From: Pseudonocardia bannensis
GTDB taxonomy: Bacteria; Actinomycetota; Actinomycetes; Mycobacteriales; Pseudonocardiaceae
Assembly: GCF_012911875.1 (NCBI RefSeq)
Contig: NZ_JAAXKZ010000004.1
Span: 45,398-109,397 of the forward strand
Direction of reading: 5' to 3'
DNA: 64,000 nucleotides
The translations under genes were made by a program, and so were the position numbers. Positions 24,366 through 33,987 of the stretch are shown here, piece after piece. Position 1 is the first letter of the stretch. Each line of letters starts with the position of its first letter. The notes under the pieces are model-generated. The model was not told where the DNA came from and did no database searches. It saw nothing but the letters and a program-made list of their open reading frames with translations.

Positions 24366-24821
24366 TCAGGCCGCCGACCGGGACGGCTCGACCTGCGCCT
24401 TCGCGCCTCGGGAGGCCAGCGCATGGTCGACGCTGAACCGGCCGGCCCCGGTCGCCGCGAGGACGAGGGCCGTCACGGCGATGACGCCGACCAGTTCCCA
24501 TCCGCCGTCCGCAGCGAAGATCCCGTTCCCGGCGTGCACCAGCAGGGCCGCGCCGAGCATGGTGAGTACGACCAGGATGCCGGCCACCGCCGTCGCCGCT
24601 CCGACCACGAGCAGGACACCGCCGACCAGCTCGACCAGCGTGGCGACGATGGCGGCCAACGGGGCGAGCGGGACTCCCACCCCGGCGAACGCCTCGGTTG
24701 TTGCGGCGATTCCGTTCGTGGCGAGCTTCTGCCAGCCGTGGGCAATCAGGACGGCGCCGAGCACCAGGCGCGCGGCGAGCAGGGCGACGTCGCGGGCGGA
24801 GCCGGGCAGGGAGCGGGACAT
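24366..24821 (-). CDS. DoxX family membrane protein (copy B)
   Basis: A 151-residue paralogue of the neighbouring genes, sharing LPGSARDVALLAARLVLGAV, LIAHGWQKLATNGIAATTEA, LVHAGNGIFAADGGWELVGV and GAGRFSVDHALASRG. Four membrane helices are expected. It is closest to copy C at the N-terminus and to copy A at the C-terminus (GRFSVDHALxxR). A 7-bp inverted repeat at 24842-24867 lies just upstream of its ATG and may be an operator, so it may have its own promoter. A membrane redox role is family inference. Confidence 0.87.
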   Translation of the reverse strand: MSRSLPGSARDVALLAARLVLGAVLIAHGWQKLATNGIAATTEAFAGVGVPLAPLAAIVATLVELVGGVLLVVGAATAVAGILVVLTMLGAALLVHAGNGIFAADGGWELVGVIAVTALVLAATGAGRFSVDHALASRGAKAQVEPSRSAA

Positions 24822-24841
24822 GCGGGAGGACCTCCGGTAGA

Positions 24842-24867
24842 TGAACGTTGAACAAAAGTCACGTTCA
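24842..24867. promoter_or_regulatory. Inverted repeat upstream of DoxX copy B
   Basis: TGAACGT (24842-24848) and ACGTTCA (24861-24867) form a perfect 7-bp inverted repeat with a 12-bp spacer, 21 bp upstream of the copy B start. A regulator-binding site is plausible; the regulator is unknown. Confidence 0.4.
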
Positions 24868-24912
24868 CGCTAACCGGGCCGCCCCGGCGCCGCGCGGCCG
24901 CCCGCTGCCGCG

Positions 24913-25401
24913 TCAGCGTCCCTGGACCAGGAACGGCGAGGTGGTGATCTGCTCGGGGACCACGACGGGGGCCGGCACCTCCGGCTTCCGCGACCGCAGC
25001 AGGTGCTCGATGCTGTACCGGCCGGGACCGGTCGCCGAGAGCGCCAGGATGCCGGCGGCGATGACCGCGACGAGCTCCCAGCCGCCCTTGCTGGCGAAGA
25101 TCCCGTGCGGGGCGTGCACGAAACCGATGGCTCCGACCATGACCACCATGATGAAGGAGCTGGCCACCGGGACCAGCACACCGAAGATCAACATCGCGCC
25201 GCCCACGAGCTCGACCACAACCGTGAACGACGTGGCGAGGATGGCCAGCGGGATGCCGAAGTTGTGGAACACCTCGGCCGTGCCGGAGATCCCGTTGATA
25301 ACGAGCTTCTGCCATCCGTGCGCGATCAGCACCACGCCGAGCACCAGGCGGGCGACGAGGAGCGCGGCGTCGCGGGAGGGCCCGGGAAGGGAGCGGGTCA
25401 T
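24913..25401 (-). CDS. DoxX family membrane protein (copy C)
   Basis: The first of three tandem DoxX genes, 162 aa: SRDAALLVARLVLGVVLIAH, GWQKLVINGISGTAEVFHNF, TVVVELVGGAMLIFGVLVPV and GFVHAPHGIFASKGGWELVA. It differs from copies A and B in the His-rich HAPHG loop and in a longer C-terminal tail (PVVVPEQITTSPFLVQGR). ATG at 25401 has a GGAGG-like sequence upstream. Three tandem copies suggest duplication and specialisation, or a multi-subunit membrane complex. Confidence 0.87.
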   Translation of the reverse strand: MTRSLPGPSRDAALLVARLVLGVVLIAHGWQKLVINGISGTAEVFHNFGIPLAILATSFTVVVELVGGAMLIFGVLVPVASSFIMVVMVGAIGFVHAPHGIFASKGGWELVAVIAAGILALSATGPGRYSIEHLLRSRKPEVPAPVVVPEQITTSPFLVQGR

Positions 25402-25639
25402 GCAAGTCCTCCGAACAGTCTGGGGTGGGAGTACCTCAGTGGGTGAACGAACGCTAGACCGAAGGGCGTGGCGATCTATGCCGATCGGCGCATCATTCGG
25501 TGACGAACCCTCTCAGAGCGACGAACGACACCGTGAATCACTCGAACGGTCAACGACCGCGCCTCATCAGAGTGACGGCCGATTCGCCGAGTGACCGGCT
25601 CCACCGCCCTGGCACCTCCACCTGACCGGCCCCGACGAC

Positions 25640-25960
25640 GAGCTCCCCACCCGTCGTCGACGCCCGCACCCGCATCGGGTGACCCACGCACGTGCTCGGT
25701 CGCGCGCGGCGGCGAACAGCACCGCAGCGCCGGTGTCGAGCAGCGAGGGCGACGGGTCGGGCGCCCCGTTCGGCCGCACGAAAGTGATCTTGTACTGCTC
25801 CCCGCCGCGCGGAGCTTGACGCCGCCACCGAACCAGTGCCACGGCCACGTCACGTCCGTGACCCGCGTGATCGGCACGGCGAACACCGGGCCGTCCTCGG
25901 CGACGGCCCGGACGGCATCGTTGACGTCAGCCGGCGGGTTCTGGGGGGCGCCGGCAGCAC
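25640..25960 (-). pseudogene. Decayed gene remnant of unknown family
   Basis: Two minus-strand frames give protein-like sequence that joins only across a frameshift near 25820: [20 protein letters not shown] and [17 protein letters not shown] in one, then [20 protein letters not shown] and [20 protein letters not shown] in the next. Their order and composition suggest one former gene. I recognise no named family, and no start with a ribosome-binding site is visible. It occupies most of the 675-bp space between DoxX copy C and pgi; the rest of that space holds nothing I can support. Confidence 0.35.
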
Positions 25961-26076
25961 CCGACGCCACGGTCGTCCGCCTGGCGAGCCCGGCCGGCCG
26001 TGGCCCCAGGTGCCGATCTGCGGCAACTGCCGCTCCGAGCTGCCTGACCGGCCCGGAGAGTGGGCATGATGAGCCC

Positions 26077-27762
<1,686 letters not shown>

Positions 27763-27803
27763 GCGGACCTGCGCGTCCGCCTGCACGGAACGAGGATGGA
27801 CGA

Positions 27804-28511
27804 GTGGACGACGAGTCGTCGGGAGTACGCGCTGTCGTGGCGGCGGGGCTGGCGGCGACCGTCGTGCTCGCCGCGGCCGCCGGTTTCCTGCTGTACGCCG
27901 GAGCCACCGGCACCGGGCCGGGCACCGCGGACGTACCGGTGCTCACCGAGTTCCTCGAGGTGCGCTCCGTCGACGCGACGACGCTCGCCGTCACCGTCAC
28001 CACGATCGGCAGCACGGCGGCCATGGCGGTCCTCTCGGTGCTGGTGGGCGGGTGGCTGTGGGTTCGGGGCCGGCGCCTGGACGCCGTGTTCCTCGTGGTG
28101 GCGATGGCCGGGGCGAGCGTGGTGTTCCGGCTGCTCAAGCTGGCCTTCGACCGGCCCCGGCCGCCGGCGGTCGACCGGTTGGTGAACGAGACCAACGAGT
28201 CGTTGCCGTCGGGGCACGCAACCATGTCGATCGTGGTGATCGGGGCGCTCGTGGCGCTCGCGTGGGGCAGGCGCCGGATCGCGACCCGGGTCGGGCTCCT
28301 CGTTGCCGCCACGCTGTGGGTCGGCACGGTCGGAGCCACCCGGCTCTATCTCGGCGTGCACTGGTTCAGCGACGTGCTGGCCGGCTGGCTGGTGGGCGCC
28401 GCCTGGCTCGCGGTGTGCGTGACGGTCTGGGCATGGTGGCGCCGCCGCCCCGCGGCCGCCCGCTCCGCCACCCCACGTGCCACGAACGGCACTTTCGGCC
28501 AACAGGTTTGA
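27804..28511 (+). CDS. PAP2-family membrane phosphatase
   Basis: A 235-residue integral membrane lipid-phosphatase-type protein with six expected helices. The three acid-phosphatase motifs are present: KLAFDRPRPP, LPSGHATM and TRLYLGVHWFSDVLAG (catalytic histidines in the second and third). Substrates of this family are undecaprenyl diphosphate, phosphatidic acid or phosphatidylglycerophosphate; I cannot tell which. GTG at 27804 precedes the first hydrophobic segment. Its stop codon sits in the loop of a perfect 18-bp hairpin. Confidence 0.88.
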   Translation: MDDESSGVRAVVAAGLAATVVLAAAAGFLLYAGATGTGPGTADVPVLTEFLEVRSVDATTLAVTVTTIGSTAAMAVLSVLVGGWLWVRGRRLDAVFLVVAMAGASVVFRLLKLAFDRPRPPAVDRLVNETNESLPSGHATMSIVVIGALVALAWGRRRIATRVGLLVAATLWVGTVGATRLYLGVHWFSDVLAGWLVGAAWLAVCVTVWAWWRRRPAAARSATPRATNGTFGQQV

Positions 28512-28529
28512 CCGAAAGTGCCGTTCGTG
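28481..28529. terminator. Perfect palindrome between converging PAP2 and Fpg genes
   Basis: CACGAACGGCACTTTCGG (28481-28498) and its exact complement (28512-28529) enclose a 13-base loop that contains the PAP2 stop codon. It sits between converging genes and could terminate both. The arm may also belong to a dispersed palindromic repeat family, which would need a genome search. Confidence 0.7.
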
Positions 28530-28554
28530 GCGAAACCCGTGGGGCGCGGGGCTA

Positions 28555-29361
28555 CTACTGCTGCTCCGCCGAGCACCACCAGGTGGAGCGGCCGCCGACG
28601 GTGCCGTGGAGCATGGGTGCCCCGCAACGGGGACACGCCCCGTCCGCGTTGCGCTCGCCGATCACCTCGCCGGTGTGCACCCCGCCCTTCTCGATGGCCG
28701 CCCGGAGTGAGCTCTCCAGGGCGCGGTGGAGCCGGTCCAGTTCGGTGCGGGTCAGCTCGTCGGCCGGAACCGACGGCCGGATCCTCGCCTGCCACAGCGT
28801 CTCGTCGGCCAGCAGGTTGCCCACCCCGGCCAGCACGCTCTGATCGAGCAGCCGGGCCTTGACCGCGGAACGCCCGCGGGCGATGCGTTCGCGGAACTGG
28901 GCCGGGGTGATGTCCTCGGCGTCCGGGCCGAGCGCGTCGATGTCGGGTTCGAGCCGGACCCGGCCGAGCCGGCGCTTGTCGAACAACCGCAACTGCCCGC
29001 CGTCGGCGAAGGTCACGGTGAACCGGTCCCACTCGGGCTTGCGCGGTGAGCGGTCGGGACGGTCGGGCTCACCTCCGGCCTGCTCGCCGTCGTCCCCGGA
29101 GACGATCAGGCGCCCGCCCATGCCGAGGTGGATCCCGAGCCGCGGCCCGGCACTGCCGTCGGCGGTCTCGGTCTCGCACCACATCGCCTTGCCCCGCCGG
29201 TGCGCCTCGACGAGACGGCCTCCGGCCAGGGCGTTCGCGATGTCACCTGGCCGATGCGGGCGGCACACCCAGTCGTCGGTGTCGTCGATGTCGGCGATCT
29301 CGCGATCCAGGGCGCCCAGCAGGACCTGGCGCGCGCGCTCCACCTCGGGCAGTTCGGGCAC
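28555..29361 (-). CDS. Fpg/Nei-family DNA glycosylase
   Basis: Base-excision repair glycosylase/AP lyase, 268 aa. After Met removal the N-terminus is PELPEVERARQVLL, giving the catalytic Pro1 and Glu2. LDQSVLAGVGNLLADETLW is the helix-two-turn-helix, and RLFDKRRLGRVRL carries the conserved beta-hairpin Lys. The C-terminal zinc finger is incomplete: CPRC and WWC are present but the final Cys is replaced (CSAEQQ), giving three cysteines. GTG at 29361 is fixed by the Pro1 requirement. It is divergent from the thioredoxin-NHL gene. Substrate preference (8-oxoG or oxidised pyrimidines) cannot be read. Confidence 0.93.
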   Translation of the reverse strand: MPELPEVERARQVLLGALDREIADIDDTDDWVCRPHRPGDIANALAGGRLVEAHRRGKAMWCETETADGSAGPRLGIHLGMGGRLIVSGDDGEQAGGEPDRPDRSPRKPEWDRFTVTFADGGQLRLFDKRRLGRVRLEPDIDALGPDAEDITPAQFRERIARGRSAVKARLLDQSVLAGVGNLLADETLWQARIRPSVPADELTRTELDRLHRALESSLRAAIEKGGVHTGEVIGERNADGACPRCGAPMLHGTVGGRSTWWCSAEQQ

Positions 29362-29475
29362 GGTTTCAGTCTCAGGCCCGGGAGCCCGCGCCGCGCACCG
29401 GACCGATCGCGGCAGCCGATCACCGGAACAGTGCCGGGGCGGGCCGCGTTGATCGCCGGTGTGGGCACGGGACGG

Positions 29476-31320
29476 ATGCGGGTACGAGCGCCGGAGCTGC
29501 GCGGACGGCGCTGGCTGAACACGGGCGGGCGCGAGCTGTCGCTGACCGACCTGCGCGGCAGGATCGTGCTGCTGGACTTCTGGACGTTCTGCTGTGTCAA
29601 CTGCCTGCACGTGCTCGACGAACTGCGCCCGCTCGAGGAGCGGTTCGCCGACGTCCTGGTGACGATCGGCGTGCACTCCCCGAAGTTCGTCCACGAGGCC
29701 CACCCGCACGCCGTCGAGGCCGCCGTCGAGCGCTACGGCGTCCACCACGCGGTGCTCGACGACCCCGAGCTCATCACCTGGGACGCCTACGCCGCGCGCG
29801 CCTGGCCGACGCTCGTCGTCGTCGACCCGCAGGGATACGTGGTGGCGCAGATGGCCGGCGAGGGCCACGCGCACGGGCTCGGTGTGCTGATCGAGGAGTT
29901 GATCGCCGAGCACGACGGGGCGGGAACGCTGCACCGCGGCGACGGGCCCTACGTCGCGCCGCCCGAGCCGACGACGACGCTGCGGTTCCCGGGCAAGATC
30001 ATCGCGCTGTCCGGCGGGGGCTTCCTCGTCTCCGACACCGCGCACCACCAGCTCGTCGAGCTCGACGCCGACCTGGCCACCGAACGCCGGCGCATCGGCG
30101 ACGGCGCCCGCGGGCTCATCGACAGCGCGGACGGCGTCCCGGCCCGGTTCTCCGAACCACAGGGCCTCGCCGCGCTGCCGCCGGAGGTGGCCGCCGCGGT
30201 GGGCTACGACGTCGTCGTGGCTGACAGCGTGAACCACGCACTGCGCGGGGTGCGGCTGGCCGACGGGCGCGTGACCACGGTGGCCGGGACCGGCGAGCAG
30301 CTGCGGGCCCGGGTCGACGTCGGCGCGGCCGGTGCCGAGCTGTCCACACCGTGGGACGTCGCGTGGTGGCGCGACCGGATCGTCGTCGCCATGGCCGGCA
30401 GCCACCAGTTGTGGTCGTTCGACCCCGTCGGCGGGGCCGTGACGGTGCTCGCGGGCACGACCAATGAGGGGCTCCGCGACGGGGCGCCTCACGAGGCGTT
30501 CTTCGCCCAGCCCTCCGGACTCGCCGTCGACGACGCCGGGACGCTGTGGGTCGCCGACTCGGAGACCTCGGCGGTCCGCTCGGTGGTCGCCGAGCCGGTG
30601 GTCGGCGCCGCGGTGAGCACGGCGGTCGGGCAGGGCCTGTTCGACTTCGGGTTCCGTGACGGACCCGCCTCCTCCCCCGACGTCCCGGCGCTGCTGCAGC
30701 ACCCGCTGGGCGTCGCCGTGCTGCCGGACGGCTCGATCGCCGTCGCCGACACCTACAACGGCGCGATCCGTCGCTACTCCCCGCAGACGCGCGAGGTCAC
30801 CACGCTCGCCCGCGATCTGCGCGAACCCAGCGACGTACTCGTCGACGGCACGGACCTCGTCGTCGTGGAGTCCGCCGCGCACCGGCTGGTCCGGGTGCCG
30901 ATCCCGGCCGGTGCCCGGGTGGACGCCGGGGCGCACCGGGTCCGCCGGGCCCGCACCGATCTGTCCCCCGGCTCGCTGGAACTGACGATCGCGTTCACCC
31001 CGCCCACCGGCCAGCACCTCGACGGCCGGTTCGGCGACCCGACGTCGCTGACCGTCGCGGCTTTCCCGCCGGAACTGCTGCTCGACGGCGGGGGCACCGC
31101 GCCGGGGCTGGTCCGGACGCTGCGGCTGACCGACCCCGGCGCGGGCGGGCCGGTCGAGGGTGTGCTGCAGGTGAGTGTGGCCGCGGCCACGTGCGACGGG
31201 GGCGACGGCGAGGCCGGCATCTTCGCCGCGTGCCACCGCTACCAGCAGGACTGGGGCATCCCGGTCCGGCTGGTGCCGGGCGCCCCCGGGGAGCTGGTGC
31301 TCGATCTGCGTGCCGTCTGA
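29476..31320 (+). CDS. Thioredoxin-like NHL-repeat protein (NHLRC2-like)
   Basis: About 614 residues. The N-terminal thioredoxin-like domain has VLLDFWTFCCVNCLHVLDEL, with a CVNC redox pair preceded by another Cys, and the cis-Pro region ARAWPTLVVVDPQGYVVAQM. Then follows a six-bladed NHL propeller (FSEPQGLAALPPEVAAAV, FAQPSGLAVDDAGTLWVADS, LQHPLGVAVLPDGSIAVADT) and a C-terminal beta-sandwich (SLELTIAFTPPTGQHLDGRF). The layout equals bacterial NHLRC2-like proteins. No signal peptide is visible, so a cytoplasmic location is likely. ATG at 29476 or GTG at 29461 may be the start. Function is unknown. Confidence 0.9.
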   Translation: MRVRAPELRGRRWLNTGGRELSLTDLRGRIVLLDFWTFCCVNCLHVLDELRPLEERFADVLVTIGVHSPKFVHEAHPHAVEAAVERYGVHHAVLDDPELITWDAYAARAWPTLVVVDPQGYVVAQMAGEGHAHGLGVLIEELIAEHDGAGTLHRGDGPYVAPPEPTTTLRFPGKIIALSGGGFLVSDTAHHQLVELDADLATERRRIGDGARGLIDSADGVPARFSEPQGLAALPPEVAAAVGYDVVVADSVNHALRGVRLADGRVTTVAGTGEQLRARVDVGAAGAELSTPWDVAWWRDRIVVAMAGSHQLWSFDPVGGAVTVLAGTTNEGLRDGAPHEAFFAQPSGLAVDDAGTLWVADSETSAVRSVVAEPVVGAAVSTAVGQGLFDFGFRDGPASSPDVPALLQHPLGVAVLPDGSIAVADTYNGAIRRYSPQTREVTTLARDLREPSDVLVDGTDLVVVESAAHRLVRVPIPAGARVDAGAHRVRRARTDLSPGSLELTIAFTPPTGQHLDGRFGDPTSLTVAAFPPELLLDGGGTAPGLVRTLRLTDPGAGGPVEGVLQVSVAAATCDGGDGEAGIFAACHRYQQDWGIPVRLVPGAPGELVLDLRAV

Positions 31321-31425
31321 CGGCTACGCGGAGTATCACGCGGCGGTGACGACCGTCCAGACGCCGTCACCCGCCGGAGCCAGCCGGCGCGCCGCGGGCG
31401 AACCCGCGGGGGCCGGCACAGAACA

Positions 31426-31461
31426 GTCCGGCCGCGCCGTGGGCACACGGCGCGGCCGGAC
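31426..31461. terminator. Terminator between the NHL and NlpC/P60 genes
   Basis: GTCCGGCCGCGCCGTG and its exact complement form a 16-bp stem with a GGCA loop between converging genes; it can act on both strands. Confidence 0.85.
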
Positions 31462-31481
31462 GGGGGAGGGGATCGCTCGGG

Positions 31482-33083
31482 TCAGGAAGCGGTCAGGACC
31501 GTGAGACCGCCGTCGGCGGCGGCCACCACGACCACCTTGCCGCTGCCCAGCAGGGTTGGGAGTTCGGCGGCGGTCGCCGTGCGTACGGCCGTGACAGTGA
31601 ACGTCTTGGTCGTCCCGTCGGAGTAGGTGACGGTGACCGGAGAACCGACACCGCTTCCGCTCACCAGTGCCGTCGACGCCGTGCGGACGACGATCCGTCC
31701 GTTGCCTCTCACGGACGACACCGGCAGTGTCCCGCCGCCCAGCCCGACCGACTTCGGCGTCACCGGGGCCGCGCTGGTCGTGGTCGGTGTGCTGGCCCGG
31801 GGCGGGGGCTTCACCGTCGTGGTCGGGGCGGGTGCGACCGGCTTCGCCTGCGGGGCCGGCGGAGCGCCGGTGGGCGCCGGGTTCACGGCGGCCGGTGCGG
31901 TGGTGGTCGGCGTGGTCGTCGGAGAGACCGTCGCCGGGGTCGTGGGCAGGCTCGACGGGGTCGTCGGCGAGGTCGACGGCGTAGCGGGCGAGGTCGACGG
32001 CGTAGCGGGCGAGGTCGACGGCGGGGTCGACGGCGGGGTCGTCGAGGGGCCGGCGGGTGCGGTCGTCGGCGACGGCGTACCCGGAAGCGGCGCCTCCGGC
32101 GCCGGGGCGGCCGGAGTCGGCTGGTCCCGGTCGGGCGCACCCTCCTGGACTACCTGGCCCGCCTGCGGGGCGGCCGTCTGCTGCCTGCCGTCGTTTCGCA
32201 GCTTGTCGGTCGCCTCGATCGCGGCGGCGGCCGACTCGGCTTCCGACGGCTGCGGCTCGCCCGGCTGGGGCAGCACCTCGGGCAGCGGCGCCGGCGGCGC
32301 GTCCAGCCGCGGCGGCGGACCGGACGGCGACGGCACGGCCAGCACCGGCGGAGGCACGTAGGGCAGCACGCCCGGGGTGAGCGAACCCGGGCGCGCAGCC
32401 GGGCGGGTGGCACCGAAGTAGTCGTCACCACGCCACCGGTAGTAGGCGACCTGCACGGGCTCGCCGAATGTCGGCGCGTGGACGATGCGGCTCTCGCCGA
32501 GATACAGCGCGACATGGTGGATCTTCGCGGCATTGCCGTAGAAGACCAGGTCCCCGGGCTGCAGCGGGGCACCCTCGGGAACGTGCGGTCCGGCGTAGAA
32601 CTGGGTGTGCGCGGTCCTGGGCAGGTCGATGCCGGCGGCGCCGTAGGAGAACTTCGTCAGCCCGGAGCAGTCGAATCCGGCGTGACCGGCGGTGGGCCCG
32701 TTGCCGCCCCAGACGTAGGGCAGACCGAGCTGCGCCAGAGCCGTGGCGATGGCGACCCGGGCGCGGTCGTCGGGTGCGTCGGTGGTGAACGAGGCGGGCC
32801 GCAGTTCGGCGCCCGCCAGGGCGCCCCCACTGCGCGGGTCCGCAGTGGGCAGCAGGTCGGTGGTCGTCCCGCTCAGGACGGGCGGGAAGGACACGGACGT
32901 GGCGCCGGTGGCGCTTCCCGGTCCCGTCGGCCCCGGCAGCACGGCCGGGGCGCTACCAACGGAGACCGCGCCGAGCATCGCCGCGACGACCCAGCCGGTG
33001 GCGGCGGTGCGTCCTGCAGAACCCCTGCGTCGATCCGCTGTGGACACGCTCCTGCGCGGGGCCTGCGCGTTGCCGAACGCCAT
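31482..33083 (-). CDS. Secreted NlpC/P60 cell-wall hydrolase with Pro/Ser/Thr stalk (paralogue 1)
   Basis: A 533-residue exported peptidoglycan endopeptidase. The N-terminus is basic with a hydrophobic stretch (TGWVVAAMLGAVSVGSAPAV). Residues 105-230 are the NlpC/P60 domain, with Cys139 in AGFDCSGLTKFSYGAAG, His190 in AAKIHHVALYLGES and third residue His202. A 200-residue proline/serine/threonine stalk follows, with tandem TPSTSPATPSTSP repeats (21-bp DNA repeats near 31950-32025). The last 75 residues (IVVRTASTALVSGSGVGSPV, TVTYSDGTTKTFTVTAVRTA) are shared with the paralogue at 38852. It probably cleaves D-Glu-DAP bonds and may bind the wall through its C-terminal domain. Confidence 0.9.
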   Translation of the reverse strand: MAFGNAQAPRRSVSTADRRRGSAGRTAATGWVVAAMLGAVSVGSAPAVLPGPTGPGSATGATSVSFPPVLSGTTTDLLPTADPRSGGALAGAELRPASFTTDAPDDRARVAIATALAQLGLPYVWGGNGPTAGHAGFDCSGLTKFSYGAAGIDLPRTAHTQFYAGPHVPEGAPLQPGDLVFYGNAAKIHHVALYLGESRIVHAPTFGEPVQVAYYRWRGDDYFGATRPAARPGSLTPGVLPYVPPPVLAVPSPSGPPPRLDAPPAPLPEVLPQPGEPQPSEAESAAAAIEATDKLRNDGRQQTAAPQAGQVVQEGAPDRDQPTPAAPAPEAPLPGTPSPTTAPAGPSTTPPSTPPSTSPATPSTSPATPSTSPTTPSSLPTTPATVSPTTTPTTTAPAAVNPAPTGAPPAPQAKPVAPAPTTTVKPPPRASTPTTTSAAPVTPKSVGLGGGTLPVSSVRGNGRIVVRTASTALVSGSGVGSPVTVTYSDGTTKTFTVTAVRTATAAELPTLLGSGKVVVVAAADGGLTVLTAS

Positions 33084-33185
33084 GATCGTGATCCCCTTCG
33101 ACGGTCGGCGTGATGTCACGAGGCTGATCGTGCTGGGGACGACGGGAGGCCGGCAGCCGCGGCGAGGGGGGAGGACCGTCCCCTC

Positions 33186-33199
33186 AACCTGGGGGTTCG
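33186..33199. promoter_or_regulatory. Motif shared with the SARP leader (copy 1)
   Basis: AACCTGGGGGTTCG lies in the leader of the NlpC/P60 gene (paralogue 1) and matches AACCTGAGGGTCCG at 36488-36501 at 12 of 14 positions; both are preceded by CCCC. A common operator of this cluster is possible but unproven. Confidence 0.3.
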
Positions 33200-33201
33200 C
33201 G

Positions 33202-33987
33202 TCAGTGGCAGGCGGCGGCGCGACGCGGGGAAGCGACCCACCTGACGATCCCGCGCACCGGCCGGCCGGCCGGTGGCGGCTCGTCGGGGTGCATCAGGTC
33301 CACGGCCCTCGCCCCGCCCCCGGTCAGTGCCCGCACCAGGGTGCGGATGAGCACGCCGTTGTCGGCCGCCAGCACCGCGAGCTGATCGACGACGGTGGCA
33401 TCCACCTCACGCCCGTCACGCTGGAGCAGCGAGACCAGTTCGGCGACCCGAGGCCCGGACACGCCGAGCGAGCCGAGACCGATCGAGCGGTAGAACCCCG
33501 CGACGCGCTCCCGGGAGGCCGCATCGACACCGGCGACCAGTCGCGGGGGATCTCCGCTGATCTCCACGCTGTAACCGAGCCCGAAGTCGGCCCCGGCACG
33601 CAGACCGGAGACGAGCTCGAGGGTCGGGAGGACGACCTGCTCGGTGGTGCCCGGTGCGGCCGGTGACTCCAGCACGACGAGCACGCCTGGGCGCATGTAC
33701 GGGCCGAGAAGGGCCACGGCGGTGTCGAGGGCGTTGCGGACCGGTCCGCGGTCCGGGCCCGTCGGCACGGCCAGCAGGGCGACCTCGAACCCGGCACACC
33801 GTGCCGGGTCGTCGACGATCCGAGGCCCGTCCGCGGACCGTGCGCGGTCGGCGAGATCCTCGACCCGCCCGCCCCATGGGTCGAAGCGGACCGCGTCGTA
33901 TCCGGCCAGGGCGACCCGGCGGGCGGAGGCCGCGCCGGCGCGGCCCCGTCCGACCACGACGACGCGAGGCCGCGCCGCGCCGGTCAC
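33202..33987 (-). CDS. UDP-sugar-dehydrogenase-like Rossmann protein, truncated form
   Basis: A 261-residue protein with an NAD-binding start (VVVVGRGRAGAASARRVALA, GxGxxG) and the N-terminal and central parts of the UDP-glucose/GDP-mannose dehydrogenase fold: VLVVLESPAAPGTTEQVVLP, FGLGYSVEISGD, LVAGVDAASRERVAGFYRSI and a middle dimerisation helix. The catalytic-cysteine segment and the C-terminal UDP-binding domain of active 400-plus-residue enzymes are absent. It may be a non-catalytic regulator or a reduced enzyme. It ends 118 bp before the NlpC/P60 start, so the two may be co-transcribed. Confidence 0.7.
   Translation of the reverse strand: MTGAARPRVVVVGRGRAGAASARRVALAGYDAVRFDPWGGRVEDLADRARSADGPRIVDDPARCAGFEVALLAVPTGPDRGPVRNALDTAVALLGPYMRPGVLVVLESPAAPGTTEQVVLPTLELVSGLRAGADFGLGYSVEISGDPPRLVAGVDAASRERVAGFYRSIGLGSLGVSGPRVAELVSLLQRDGREVDATVVDQLAVLAADNGVLIRTLVRALTGGGARAVDLMHPDEPPPAGRPVRGIVRWVASPRRAAACH

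Noticed and set aside
24248..24855. A 348-codon frame joining DoxX copy A to upstream sequence
   Set aside because: The upstream part is a shifted reading of DoxX copy B. Copy A has its own start at 24246.
28555..31236. An 893-codon minus-strand frame over the NHL gene
   Set aside because: Only the part after 29361 is real (Fpg/Nei). The rest is an antisense frame of the thioredoxin-NHL gene, with Arg/Gly/His-rich composition and no domain.
31900..32100. Independent repeat element in the minus-strand NlpC/P60 gene
   Set aside because: The 21-bp and 12-bp DNA repeats are in frame and encode the Thr/Ser/Pro stalk, so they are explained as coding low complexity.
33084..33201. A ydaO-type (cyclic di-AMP) riboswitch before the NlpC/P60 gene
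   Set aside because: Such riboswitches precede cell-wall hydrolases in actinobacteria, but the leader is only 118 bp and I could not align the conserved GAAC and AGCTAACCTC segments. A covariance-model search would decide.
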